The notes beneath the pieces were generated by a model, which ran no database searches, had not been told where the DNA came from, and saw only the letters and a list, made by a program, of their open reading frames with translations. From Flavobacteriales bacterium (GTDB taxonomy: Bacteria; Bacteroidota; Bacteroidia; Flavobacteriales_F; PHOS-HE28), in the NCBI GenBank assembly GCA_016717305.1, contig JADKFY010000019.1, positions 34,547-98,546 of the forward strand: 64,000 nt of DNA, given 5' to 3'. Shown here in pieces: positions 38,655-49,300 of the stretch. How positions within the stretch are numbered: position 1 is the stretch's first letter; every line of letters begins with the position of its first letter. The position numbers and the translations under genes were made by a program.

Positions 38655-38715
38655 TGTGGTGGTCAAGGGCTGTTTTGGATGTGGACAAAGAAAGGGGCTG
38701 TAGGCATGCCCATCA

Positions 38716-38733
38716 ATCATAGGATCCTATTAT
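38716..38733. promoter_or_regulatory. Palindromic operator candidate, site 1
   Basis: ATCATAGGATCCTATTAT is an inverted repeat with one mismatch in the outer arm. It lies 62 bp upstream of the VGIGT-repeat gene start. The same motif occurs at 41966-41985 and 45436-45453. The rest of 38655-38966 contains no gene; a half-site TCATAGGACCC lies at 38758-38768. Confidence 0.55.
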
Positions 38734-38966
38734 ATTTTGGGGCGTTTGGGTGCTTTTCTCATAGGACCCAGTGAGGTCAGGGGAGTTTGGGGTCGCTTAG
38801 CACGCCACCAGACCGGTCCGCCTGCATCTTCCAGATACCCGTTCCGTTCTCGTTCCTTCCAATGCCGTTCAGTGCAGAACAGCAGAGACCGCCCCGGTCG
38901 GGACGGCCTCCGCATTGGATATTATCGAATTCTGATACCGATCGCTTCGGTGGAATGGACGGTCGA

Positions 38967-41282
38967 TCAGTCCACCTTATGCCCGCTGATCCTAGAATAG
39001 GCACCCAGTTCAATATCGCTTCCTGTATGCTGCCTCATGGTGAATTCCACGGTTTGTCCTGCGGATAATTGCATGTCCAGCGAAAGGGCCCTTTCGAACT
39101 CTTGACTGTAAAGCCCGCCATCCTTCAGGATCTTCACTTCCAATTGCTGGGTGTTGGTGTAGCCGAAGGCAAAACTTGCAAGAAAGTCGAAATGGTAGAT
39201 CCCATCGACCTGAATGGTGATCACACCACCTGAATATGTCATGTTGTTCGCATATTTGATGTTCGCAAGATCTGCGGTGTATTCGACATTGGGCACCAGA
39301 ATAAAGGCTGGTTGACCGTAGTGGGTTGCCGCGAAATTCGCCTTGACCGAAGAGGCCTGCCAACTGGCATTCCCATTCGCATCCGAAGTGAGCACCTTAC
39401 CCGTCCCTTCAGTACCATCAGCGATCTTCACGGTGCCAGCAACATCGAGTTTGGCGGTCGGTGTGTTCGTTCCAATGCCCACATTGCCATCATTCAAGAT
39501 CCTCATAACGTCAGCACCTCCAGCTGCAAAGTTTGTATAGCTCGGGTGTATGAATATCCGATCAACACCGCCAGTTTGAAGTGAAATGAATGCTGCACCG
39601 GAAAGAAAACTGTGGTTGTTGGACAGGAACCGAAGGTGATTATCCGGACTTGTAGAACTGTAGATCCGATTGTCACCGTTATTTCCCCTGAGTTGGATAT
39701 TGCCGTTTACATCCAGCTTTTCCGTTGGTATGTTTATACCAATGCCCACGTTCCCATTCTGTTCTACTTTTAAAAATTGTGCGGTCGGGTCGGTTGAAGT
39801 GCCTATGCCAAACGCTCCTGTACCGAACATCCCAAGGTGCCAGTTGGTCGGCTGGGGCTCCGGATCCCCGAAGTAGGTGCGGTTGAATGTGATGAACGGG
39901 TCCCTTCCGGGTCCTGCGAATTCGGCCAACTGGATCTGGTTGCCCACATTCGGGCGATTGAACATCCGGAAACTGCCTACACCGGTGTTCACCTCGAACT
40001 TCCCTTGGGATGTAGGGATGCTCACGTTCACGTCGGTCCCATCGTCGCTGAGGTTCGAATCCCCCCCAGTTGTGGCCCCGGTGAACTTCACCAACTTGTT
40101 CTCGGTGCCATTGATGTTTGCCGCACCTGCAGGGCCCTGAGGTCCTTGGGGGCCGGTGGCTCCGGCGGTTCCGGGTGTGCCTGCCGGTCCAGTGGCGCCT
40201 GCAGGCCCAGCTGGTCCTTGGGTACCCGTTGCACCGGTAGGTCCTGCGGGTCCGGCCGGTCCGGTTGCGCCATCAGCACCTGTAGCGCCCATTGGGCCTG
40301 CGGGTCCTTGCGTACCTGTAGCACCTGTGGGTCCTGCGGGTCCGGTTGCTCCAATGTCACCCGTCGCACCAATTGGACCAACAGGTCCCTGTGTTCCGGT
40401 AGCACCTGTTGGTCCTGCAGGTCCGGTTGCTCCAATGGCACCTGTAGCGCCCATTGGTCCAACGGGTCCTTGGGTACCGGTAGCACCTGTGGGTCCAGCG
40501 GGGCCTTGGGGTCCTGTGGCCCCGTTGGCGCCGGTCGATCCGGTTGGTCCCGTTGGTCCTGCCGGTCCTTGGATGTTGCCGGCGTCCTCCCAGGTGTTTG
40601 AATTATCGGACCATACATAGAGGTTGCCGTTGATCAAGTACGCATCGCCTGGATCTCCCGTTCCCGGCAGTTGGCCCACATTCGCCAAGCTGCCCAAAAT
40701 GGTCACTCCGGTGCCATCAGCACCCGTGGCCCCTTGTGGTCCTGTTGGTCCTGCCGGGCCATCATTGCCTTGTGGACCGGTTGCACCTGCGGGGCCTTGT
40801 GGGCCGGCCGGTCCGTCGTTCCCTTGGGCACCCGTTGTTCCCGGAGCACCTTGTGGTCCTGCTGGGCCTTCCGGGCCTACTGGGCCGGGCGTGCTATTTC
40901 CACTTTCTGCCGCATATAAAGCGTACGGTACGCTCAGCATGCGAGAGGTGCCCAGTTCCAGGCCGTCCAAACTCGTACGCACGAAGTATGACCCAGTGGA
41001 CCAGTCGATCGTGGCGAAGGTTCCGCTGGTCACCACCCCAGCGCCAAGGGTCACGTTCACCAAGCCGAAGCCATTGCTCGTTACCGCGTGGTCTTCAGCA
41101 TAGACCACGGGGCCGCCGGTGCTGCCTTGTAGAATGGCCAGTCCCAAAGTGGATGAAGTGTTGGCTTGGATGGCGCCACTGCCATCACGTAGAATGGCTT
41201 GGTAGTTCACGCCTTCCGGCGCTTGGGCAAAGCTGGCCGCTGTGAAAAGGCAGGCCAGTATGGAGAGGTATAAAGTTCGCAT
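38967..41282 (-). CDS. Collagen-like surface protein with C1q-like C-terminal domain
   Basis: A 771-aa exported protein. The signal peptide (LYLSILACLFTAASFAQ) is followed by the shared N-terminal domain ending SVPYALYAAE. A collagen-like G-x-y region of roughly 250 residues (GPTGATGTQGPVGP type) is interrupted by one 55-residue module (TGVTILGSLANVGQL ... LYVWSDNSNTWEDAGNIQ). VGIGTNTP repeats follow. The last 130 residues look like a C1q/TNF jelly roll (FILVPNVEYT, GVITIQVDGIYHFDFLASF, ELGAYSRISG). Such domains trimerise collagen stalks. It is the second gene of a two-gene operon with the 163-aa T9SS protein (gap 4 bp). Confidence 0.85.
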   Translation of the reverse strand: MRTLYLSILACLFTAASFAQAPEGVNYQAILRDGSGAIQANTSSTLGLAILQGSTGGPVVYAEDHAVTSNGFGLVNVTLGAGVVTSGTFATIDWSTGSYFVRTSLDGLELGTSRMLSVPYALYAAESGNSTPGPVGPEGPAGPQGAPGTTGAQGNDGPAGPQGPAGATGPQGNDGPAGPTGPQGATGADGTGVTILGSLANVGQLPGTGDPGDAYLINGNLYVWSDNSNTWEDAGNIQGPAGPTGPTGSTGANGATGPQGPAGPTGATGTQGPVGPMGATGAIGATGPAGPTGATGTQGPVGPIGATGDIGATGPAGPTGATGTQGPAGPMGATGADGATGPAGPAGPTGATGTQGPAGPAGATGPAGTPGTAGATGPQGPQGPAGAANINGTENKLVKFTGATTGGDSNLSDDGTDVNVSIPTSQGKFEVNTGVGSFRMFNRPNVGNQIQLAEFAGPGRDPFITFNRTYFGDPEPQPTNWHLGMFGTGAFGIGTSTDPTAQFLKVEQNGNVGIGINIPTEKLDVNGNIQLRGNNGDNRIYSSTSPDNHLRFLSNNHSFLSGAAFISLQTGGVDRIFIHPSYTNFAAGGADVMRILNDGNVGIGTNTPTAKLDVAGTVKIADGTEGTGKVLTSDANGNASWQASSVKANFAATHYGQPAFILVPNVEYTADLANIKYANNMTYSGGVITIQVDGIYHFDFLASFAFGYTNTQQLEVKILKDGGLYSQEFERALSLDMQLSAGQTVEFTMRQHTGSDIELGAYSRISGHKVD

Positions 41283-41286
41283 GGTC

Positions 41287-41778
41287 CTATGGGGTTACGT
41301 TGATGGTGAATGTTTTCCGTGGCTTGTTCTCATGGTCCAGCAGGCGGAGGTAGTAGGATCCAGAGGAGACCGTTGTCATGTCCAGTTCCGTGGTACTGCC
41401 CTGCACGCGGTCCTGCATGACCAGTTGCCCGAGCGCATTGCGCAGTTCGTAGCGGTCGCCTAGCGGGGCTTCCTCGTACACCACATTCAAGAAGTGCCTT
41501 GTGGGATTCGGATAAACCGTAATGTCCGGTGCAGTATCTGCGTTCTCCGATACGTCGATCGAAATATCCACCCAGGGTTGCTGGAAACCTTGGGTGAGCG
41601 TGCTGCCACTTGCCGATACGGTTTCGATCACCGGTTCACCGATGGTCCAGCTCATCTTGCTGGTAGGGGAGCTGCTCTCACCACCAGAAGTGGCAAGCAC
41701 ATGGGGGCTTGTGTCTTGGCCAAGGCAACTGCCGCTGGCCAGCACGAGCAGGGTTATGGGAATTCCGTGTTTCTTCAT
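41287..41778 (-). CDS. Small secreted protein with T9SS type A sorting domain (operon A)
   Basis: A 163-aa protein with signal peptide IPITLLVLASGSCLG. A short domain follows (KMSWTIGEPVIETVSASGS ... LTQGFQQP), and then a complete type A T9SS sorting domain: ITVYPNPTRHFLNVVY, YELRNALGQLVMQD and SGSYYLRLLD. Nearly all of the mature protein is sorting signal, so it may be a small surface-anchored partner of the collagen-like protein encoded 4 bp downstream. It is a close paralogue, of identical length, of the protein at 49849-50340. The ATG at 41778 was chosen for the signal peptide. Confidence 0.85.
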   Translation of the reverse strand: MKKHGIPITLLVLASGSCLGQDTSPHVLATSGGESSSPTSKMSWTIGEPVIETVSASGSTLTQGFQQPWVDISIDVSENADTAPDITVYPNPTRHFLNVVYEEAPLGDRYELRNALGQLVMQDRVQGSTTELDMTTVSSGSYYLRLLDHENKPRKTFTINVTP

Positions 41779-41965
41779 TTTCAATTCAGGTGTTTCGTTG
41801 TTCTTTCGTTCCACTTCAATTCTGTTTGGTCCACTGATCATCCGTTGGCCGTGGCCAGATCATGGTCTATATGTTCGGTCGAGGTTCAACGGTGCGAAAC
41901 AATGCCCTATCGGAGCACAGCACAATCCCTGATCCTTATGATATTTAGGGTTTTGCGCGTGCGTT

Positions 41966-41985
41966 CATCATAGGGTCCTATGATG
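41966..41985. promoter_or_regulatory. Palindromic operator candidate, site 2 (perfect)
   Basis: CATCATAGGGTCCTATGATG is a perfect inverted repeat with 9-base arms and a GT centre. It lies 187 bp upstream of operon A and 330 bp upstream of the divergent histidine kinase gene. The region 41779-42315 holds no gene, only this site and a hairpin repeat. Confidence 0.65.
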
Positions 41986-42130
41986 TCCGGTCCAGCTTAC
42001 ATCACCGGTGAACGGCCATCGCGGTTGGGCAAACGCATCTTAATTCATGTTGGTAGTCATATTCATATATCGGCCTGCCTACGGGAGGTGGGCTTCCAGC
42101 CTTTCAGCGTGACACCACCAGACACGTATA

Positions 42131-42212
42131 GGGCTGAAGGCCGGACAACTACCAGCCGTTGGGAACACCAGCGGTCATTGAATTGAATTGCGGTTGTCAG
42201 GGCTGAAAGCCC
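42131..42212. repeat. Hairpin-type intergenic repeat (REP-like)
   Basis: Two copies of GGGCTGAAGGCC/GGGCTGAAAGCCC, the second a perfect hairpin with a GAA loop, flank a GGACAAC ... GTTGTC inverted pair. Elements of this form are common dispersed extragenic repeats. No gene is seen in the segment. Confidence 0.45.
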
Positions 42213-42315
42213 GGAATATTTGCGCATTTTAGATGCGTTTGCCCTAGCCATCGCAGTATTGGTTCGGCCTCCTTCGCCTATCTTCCGCAACTCCATGCCA
42301 GGGCTGGCCCACACA

Positions 42316-45300
42316 ATGCGAAGACTGCTTATCTTTTTCCTATTCGTAGGGCCTGTGATCGGGGTTTCTTTCGGGCAAGCGACGCCAAAACGAGTGCGCG
42401 CAGAGCTCATTACCGTGGATCACGGCTTACCGCAAGGCCTGATCTGGTCGATCCTTCCAGGATCGCAAGGGTTCCTGTGGTTCGCTACCAAGGATGGCCT
42501 GGCCCGCTATGATGGCTATGAATACAGGGTATTCCGAAATATTCCGGGCGACACGACCAGCTTGGCGGGCAACCACATCACAGCGTTACTTGAGGACAGC
42601 TTGGGCTTTCTTTGGATCGGTACGGAGCAAGATGGCTTGCATCGTTACGATCCCCGCACGGGCCGCTTTGCACGCATCAAGCGCGATCCACGGCTCGGTC
42701 AGTTGGCAGGCATCGTGAGTATTGAATCAGATACCCATGGCGACCTCTGGGTACTCGAATACTCCGGTGGTCTCTGCGTGGTTCCCAATGGTGTGGCCGC
42801 TGGGCCTTTGCCTGCGTTAGGCGCTGCTGCCGACCACTATCCCAAGTTGGAACTGAATGCCTTGCGCTCCATCCGTGCCACCCTGAATGGTGACCTCTGG
42901 TTGCTTGAGCGGGATGAGTTGAGCGTTTGGGCGCGAACGAGCGATGGCCTTGTGGAACGCCTGCGGTGGAAGGTGCCTTGGCCTTGGGTGGAATTCGAAC
43001 ACCCTCCCGGTCTGTTGCACCATGCATCGGCGGGTCACATGCTGCTGGTGTGGGAAAAGCGGGTCATCGTCTTCGATGAACGATCCGTTGAGGTGGTGGA
43101 TACACTGGAACTGCCGGGGCTTCAGTTCCGGGGTTCCGAGTTGGTGATCGATGCGCAGGACCGGCTTTGGGGCGAAGGGCTCGACAAGAATTGGTTCCGA
43201 ATGGATCTGCGTACCGGAACTACCGAGGTCATCAAACCCGAATTGGAGGGCGGTCACGCCTTACCGGGCACCGGTTTCCTTGCGTGGATCATGGACCGCA
43301 CAGGTGTCGTGTGGGCAGGTACATCGGGATACGGTCTGGTCAAATACCGTAGTTCCACAGAACGCTTCCAGACCTTCCGCTTTCAGGATTCACCCATTCA
43401 GCATTCTGCGATCGTGGCGACGGACCTGGAAGGGAGGCAGCTGCTGGTGCACGAAGAACTAATGGCCTTGAATGCCACTGAAGGGGTGTTAAAGAGCATT
43501 GCGTTATCGATGCGTTGGACGCACGCGGCTTGGAGCCGAGTTGGGGGGTGTGTGCCCGGGATCCATCGGGATGCTATTGGTTGGGCGGTGGTTCGCAGCA
43601 TGAACGCGATGGACTGTACGTTTTCGACCCGCGTACGAAAGAGCTATTGAGCGTTCCTTTTGCCCCGGAGGACGAGGTCGCCGCTGTTTATCCCGGCTTG
43701 GGGAAAGAGGTATGGATCCTCTCCAATAGACCCGGTGAGAAGGACCGGAACTGGTTGACCCAAGTGGACACCCGCACAAGAACAACCTTACAGCGCTTTG
43801 AATTCCCGGCCCCATCCGCTCCGGCACCTACCGCGAGATCGCCTGTTGGCGCTTCGCCTCGGACAGCACCATTTGGATGGCCACTGGCAATGGGGTCTAC
43901 GGATTGGAAGCGCGCACCGGGAATTGGAGCCATTACATGCATTATGACCAGGATAGCACGTCCATCCCCGGCAATGAGGTGTTCTCGCTCTGCTTCGATC
44001 CGGATGAGCCCGACAAGTTCATGTGGGTGGGGACCGAAGGAAAGGGCATGGCCCGGATGGACCTGCGTACCGGACAATGCGACCATACCATCACCACTGA
44101 ACAGGGCTTACCCAACGACGTGGTCTACGGCATCCTGCCCGATGCGCACAACAACCTTTGGATCAGCACCAACCAAGGCTTGTGCCGCTTTGACCCGCGC
44201 ACCGGGGCCAAGAAGACCTACACCATGGCCGACGGCATCGCTGGCAACGAATTCAATCGCTACAGTGCAGAGGCAAGTGCCGATGGCCTCTTGTATTTCG
44301 GCGGCATGGAGGGCATCACCTGGTTCGATCCGGAAGACTTCTACACCGAAGCGGACCCATCGCCCACCCGGATCACGGGGCTGAAGTTGTTGAATAGACC
44401 GGTCACGGTATCGGACAATACCTCTTTCCTTCAGGTACCGATCACGTGGTTGGACGAACTGACCCTACCGTACAGCGAGCGCATGATCACCTTCGCCTTC
44501 GCCAACATGGACCTATCCGTGCCCGGCCAGAACGAGTACCGGTACATCCTCGAAGGGATGAACACCAATTGGATCGAGAATGGAAAAGGGCATGAAGCCA
44601 CCTTCACCAACCTCGATCCCGGTTCCTACACGTTCCGCGTACAAGGGCGCAACAGCGAAGGGAGGTGGGATGAGCAGGGTACGACCTTGTTATTGACCAT
44701 CACACCGCCGTGGTGGGGCACCTGGTGGTTCCGCCTGCTCATGGCGTTGATATTGACAAGCATCGCGGTCGCGTTCTTTCGGTATCGTCTGGCAAGAGCG
44801 ATGGAAGTGGTGAACGTGCGCGATCAGATCGCCCGTGACCTGCATGACGAGATCGGGAGCACCTTGAGCAGTGTTGCTCTCTTCAGTACCGTCGCCAGAA
44901 AGAAGGCCGGCACAAAGGTTCCGGAGGCCACCGAAATGCTGGACCGCATCACCGAAAGTACCACCTCCGTCATGGAGGCCATGAATGATATCGTTTGGGC
45001 CGTGAATGCGGAGAACGACGATATGGACCATGTGGTGCAGCGTATGCGTTCCTATGCGGTGCGCTTGACGGAGGCGGGGTCCTGCACTTTGGAGTTCACC
45101 ATCGAGAATGGGTTGGAGCGTATCCACCTTGGCATGTCACAACGGAAGAACCTCTATTTGATATTCAAGGAAGCGGTGAACAATGCGTTGAAGTACGCCG
45201 AACCGACCGTCCTGCGTGTGGACGTATCGCGCAACGGACCATCCATCGTTATGCAGGTGGCCGATAACGGAAAGGGCTTCGATCCTGATGCTCCTGCAGC

Positions 45301-45478
45301 TGGTAGCTCCGGGGGGAATGGATTGGGCAACATGCGGAAAAGGGCCAAGGACATGGGGGGCGAACTTCACGTTGATACGGGTCCGGGTGCGGGAACAACG
45401 GTCGAGCTCCGTTTCAAAGCCTCAGAAGCCCAAATATCATTAGATCCTATGATGGACGGCGTGCATCCGGGGACCTAG
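42316..45478 (+). CDS. Propeller-type sensor histidine kinase (reg_prop/Y_Y_Y/HisKA_3), two frameshifts as read
   Basis: The joined frames give a sensor of about 1050 aa. It has a signal peptide (LLIFFLFVGPVIGVSFG), then reg_prop propeller repeats (GLARYDGYEYRVF, LLEDSLGFLWIGT, DPRTGR), a Y_Y_Y-type beta domain (YRYILEGMNTNWIE ... YTFRVQG) and one membrane helix (FRLLMALILTSIAVAFF). The kinase has the phospho-acceptor in ARDLHDEIGSTLSSVALF, and the HATPase has EAVNNALKYA, DNGKGFD and GNGLGNMRKR. Frames change near 43510 and again near 43825; both sides are conserved. Such proteins sense periplasmic glycans or surface cues. The response regulator gene follows 12 bp later. Confidence 0.85.
45436..45453. 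promoter_or_regulatory. Palindromic operator candidate, site 3
   Basis: ATCATTAGATCCTATGAT, an imperfect copy of the ATCATAGGATCCTATGAT palindrome, lies within the last codons of the kinase gene and 37 bp before the response regulator start. Being in coding sequence, it may be coincidental, but its position fits autoregulation. Confidence 0.4.
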
Positions 45479-45490
45479 TTTTGTGGCGTC

Positions 45491-46126
45491 ATGATCCATG
45501 TGACCATATTCGATGACAACGCCAGCCGCCGCGATGGGCTGCGGTTGATGATCGATTCCACCGATGGAATGGAATGCGCAGGGGCCTTTCCGGATTGCCG
45601 GGAGGTGGTGAAGCACATCGAAACGAGCAAACCCGATGTGGTGTTGATGGACATCGACATGCCGCACGTGGACGGGATCGAAGGGGTACGCCTGATCCGG
45701 GAAACGAACAACACGGTGAAGATCCTGATGCAGACCGTGTTCGAGGACAACGACAAGATCTTCGCCGCCATCCTCGCCGGTGCCGATGGTTATCTCCTGA
45801 AGCAGACCGCACCCACCAAGTTGATCGAAGGCATCGTGGAAGTGACCCAAGGGGGTGCCCCCATGACACCCGCGGTCGCCAAAAAGGTGTTGACGCTCTG
45901 CGCGAACAAGGGCCCCCTTGCAAAACCAACCAACTTCGATCTCACATCGCGCGAAAAGGACATCCTGAAACAGCTGGTCGAGGGCTACAGCTACAAGATG
46001 ATCTCCGAACAGTGCAACATCAGCACCGGTACGGTGAACACCCACATGCGCCATATCTACGAAAAGCTCCACGTGAAGTCCGCGACCGGTGCGGTGAGCT
46101 TGGCGATACGGGAAGGGTTGGTGTAG
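45491..46126 (+). CDS. NarL/LuxR-family response regulator
   Basis: A 211-aa two-domain regulator. The receiver domain has the acidic pocket (IFDDNASRRDG), the phospho-acceptor in VVLMDIDMPHVDG and the conserved Lys in GADGYLLKQ. The C-terminal LuxR-type helix-turn-helix is LTSREKDILKQLVEGYSYKM ... CNISTGTVNTHMRHIYEKL. It is encoded directly after its probable HisKA_3 partner kinase, and LuxR-type regulators pair with that kinase class. Its probable targets are the surface-protein operons on both sides, because a palindrome of suitable size recurs there; this is inference. Confidence 0.93.
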   Translation: MIHVTIFDDNASRRDGLRLMIDSTDGMECAGAFPDCREVVKHIETSKPDVVLMDIDMPHVDGIEGVRLIRETNNTVKILMQTVFEDNDKIFAAILAGADGYLLKQTAPTKLIEGIVEVTQGGAPMTPAVAKKVLTLCANKGPLAKPTNFDLTSREKDILKQLVEGYSYKMISEQCNISTGTVNTHMRHIYEKLHVKSATGAVSLAIREGLV

Positions 46127-46284
46127 TTGCCTAAATTCCGGTCCACCGGAGTGGGTCAAGGTGGTACAACAAGATCTTCAACCACGATCGCCGGTGCATT
46201 GACCGTCTCCGCACGAAAGACGTGTTACTCGGTACCGTCTGTGCGCATTGAAGGCCACAGCATGTTCAGCGTTCCGAAAAAAGG

Positions 46285-46320
46285 AAAGGGGCTGCCCCGA
46301 AATTGGAACACCCCCTTTTT
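46285..46320. terminator. Terminator between response regulator and collagen-like gene (probably bidirectional)
   Basis: AAAGGGG pairs with CCCCTTT around a loop of about 20 bases. The plus strand ends CCCCCTTTTT, and the minus strand continues into CCTTTTTT, so it could serve both convergent genes. Confidence 0.55.
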
Positions 46321-46334
46321 GTTTCGAGATCCGA

Positions 46335-49300
46335 TCAACGCTGCGTCTGTGCTTCAACGGCAGCTTTCAATTCCAACATGATCTTCATGTTCGCTTGGAT
46401 CAACTCGTTCTGCTCACTTAGGTCCGAACGCATCGCGGCACCGGCGGCTTCCAAGGCCTGGATCTTCTCCTGTTGCGCGTTGATCAATGCTTGTTGCTCT
46501 TTGACCGCATTGATCAACAAGAACACGTAGGCTTGGTTGTTCACTTCACGCAGGTCCTTGAACGCGCCGTTCTCCTGCTGGCTCACCATGTACGGTGCTA
46601 CTTTTTCCAATTCCTGTGCGATCACGCCGATCTGTTCGCCGTCGGACTGGAAGGGGGCCTTTTCGGTGTAGGTGAACAGGACCGGACGCAAGCGCTCGAT
46701 CACGCTCAACCCATCGGTGAATTCCGCGTTCACGGTCTTTATCCGCGCATCCGAGAACACGCTCCATGATCCGGTGCTGTTGTTCGCATCGCCGTTCACC
46801 GAGAGTTTGGCCGTGGGTGTGTCCGTGCCTATCCCGACCGAGGTGCCGTCATCAAAGACTTGGGAATTCCCACCCGTAGTAGCACCGGTGAATTTCACGA
46901 GGTAGTTCGCGGCACCATCGATGTTGGCGGATCCCGCAGGTCCCGTCGCACCATCAGCACCTGCTGTGCCTTGTGGTCCCTCAGGTCCTGCTGGCCCTTC
47001 TTCGCCTATGGCCCCTGCCGCACCTGTGGGTCCAACTGGCCCGGTCGCACCATCAGCACCCGCTGTGCCTTGCGGTCCTGCAGGTCCTGCTGGCCCTGTT
47101 GCTCCGGCAGCCCCCGTTGCACCGGTCGTTCCCGCTGGGCCTTGGATGGTGCCCACATTGTTCCACGTGTTCGTATTCGTGGACCAGACGTAGAGGTCCC
47201 CGTTGATCAGGTAGGCATCCCCGGCGTTCCCGGTGGGCTGCGCCGCCTGCAATGCCGCAAGGGAGGCATAGGAACCGAGAATGGTGACGCCCGTGCCGTC
47301 TGCACCGTCATTGCCTTGTGGCCCCGTGGCCCCGGCAGCACCCGTGGCACCCGCAGGCCCTGTGGGTCCCGCTGGTCCTTGGATCCCTGCAGGTCCCGCT
47401 GTTCCGGCAGGCCCTTCCGGACCGATCGCTCCTGTTGCACCGGTGGCACCCACCGGCCCCTCAGGCCCTTGCACACCTGTAGCGCCTGTCGCGCCTGTTG
47501 GACCCGCAGGTCCCGTTTCGCCATCTTCTCCGGGCAGCCCTTGTGCTCCCAACGGTCCCACAGGGCCTTGTGCTCCTGTAGCGCCTGTGATCCCTATCGG
47601 TCCCGCAGGTCCCGTTGCACCATCATCACCGGGCAGCCCTTGTGGTCCCATTGGGCCCGCTGGTCCTTGCGTTCCCGTAGGCCCTGCCGCACCGGTCGGG
47701 CCTTGTGAACCCGCCAGTCCGGTTGCACCTTCAGGACCTTGTGGACCGATCAACCCGGTGGGTCCTTGTGCCCCCGTCGCACCTGTCGCACCAGCGGGGC
47801 CAGTAGGTCCTTGGGCGCCGGTCGCACCGGCGGTTCCAGCCGGTCCTTGGATGGTGCCCACATTGTTCCAGGCGTTCGTATTGGTGGACCACACATAGAG
47901 GGCCCCGTTGATCAGGTAGGCATCCCCGGCGTTCCCAGTGGGCTGCGCGGCCTGCAATGCTGCAAGGGAGGCGAAGGAGCCAAGAATGGTGACACCCGTG
48001 CCGTCCACACCATCGGCGCCCGGTGGTCCGATCGGACCTTGCGGTCCATCTACTCCAGGGGTTCCCGCTGTTCCCGCAGTTCCTTGCAGGCCCGTGGGCC
48101 CGGCCGCACCCGTAACGCCGGGAGGGCCTGTTGGACCGGTGGGTCCTTGGGTGCCCGCAGGCCCTGTTGTTCCGGCAGGTCCTTGGGGGCCTACGGGTCC
48201 TACGCCACCCGTTGCGCCCATCTCTCCAGCCGGGCCCTGTGTTCCCGCCGGCCCTGTCATGCCAGTTGGTCCAACAGGCCCGATCGCACCGTCAGCACCG
48301 GCCGTGCCTTGTGGCCCTACCGGCCCGATAGGCCCTTGTGTTCCGGTGGCACCCACCGCACCTGCCGGTCCAGTAGCTCCCGTAGCGCCAATGGCACCGG
48401 TGTTGCCTTGCGGTCCTATCGGTCCCGCTGGTCCTTGTGTACCAGTGGCACCTGCCGTTCCAGCTGGTCCTTGGGGTCCCGAAGGACCCGCGGATCCGGT
48501 TGCTCCCGTGGCACCCGTGGCACCTGTGGCACCCGTCGTTCCGGCCGGGCCTTGGATGGTGCCCACGTTGTTCCATGAGGTCGTGTTGGTGGACCACACA
48601 TAGAGGTTCCCGTTGATCAAATAGGCTTGTCCGGCGGTCCCGGTAGGATGCGCGGCCTGCAATGCCGCCAAGGTCGAGTAGGAGCCGAGGATGGTGACCC
48701 CCGTGCCATTTGTGCCGTTGTTCCCTTGTGGTCCAATGGGCCCTTGCGGACCTATCGCTCCCGGCGTTCCGGCTGTGCCAGCAGGCCCTTGGGGGCCGGT
48801 ATTCCCGGTGCTGCCCGTATTGCCCACAGGCCCTGTTGGACCGGCTGGACCCAGTGGACCAGCAGGCCCCGTTGTTCCAACTGGCCCTTGCGGACCTACT
48901 GCGCCCACGGCACCCGTAGCTCCGGTCTGGCCTACTGGACCTTGTGCTCCCGTAGCCCCTGCCGCGCCAACAGGGCCTTGCGGCCCAGTGCTACCCGTTT
49001 GCCCGGGAAGGCCTTGGGGTCCCGTTGCTCCATTTGCGCCGGTTGCACCCGTTTGGCCCGTAGAGCCTTGCGCTCCTGTGGCACCTGTTTGACCTGCAGG
49101 CCCTTGTGGTCCCGTGCCACCGCTGGCGCCGGAAGGCCCTGTTGGTCCAATGGGTCCGGCGGGGCCTTGGATGTTGCCCACATTCTCCCAAGCGCTGATG
49201 ATATCCGACCACACGTACAGGCTGCCGCTGATCAAGTAGGCATCTCCGGGATCGCCCGATTGAGGCAACTGGAACGTGTTCATCAGCGTGCCCAGAATGG

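Noticed and set aside
40045..40066. GGTTCGAATCCCC-like sequence resembling a tRNA T-loop
   Set aside because: It lies in the coding sequence of the collagen-like gene (codons for SNLSDDG) and no cloverleaf can be drawn.
41779..42315. A small gene or riboswitch in the long gap before the kinase gene
   Set aside because: Only the palindrome and a hairpin repeat are supported; no aptamer-like conserved core or plausible ORF was seen.
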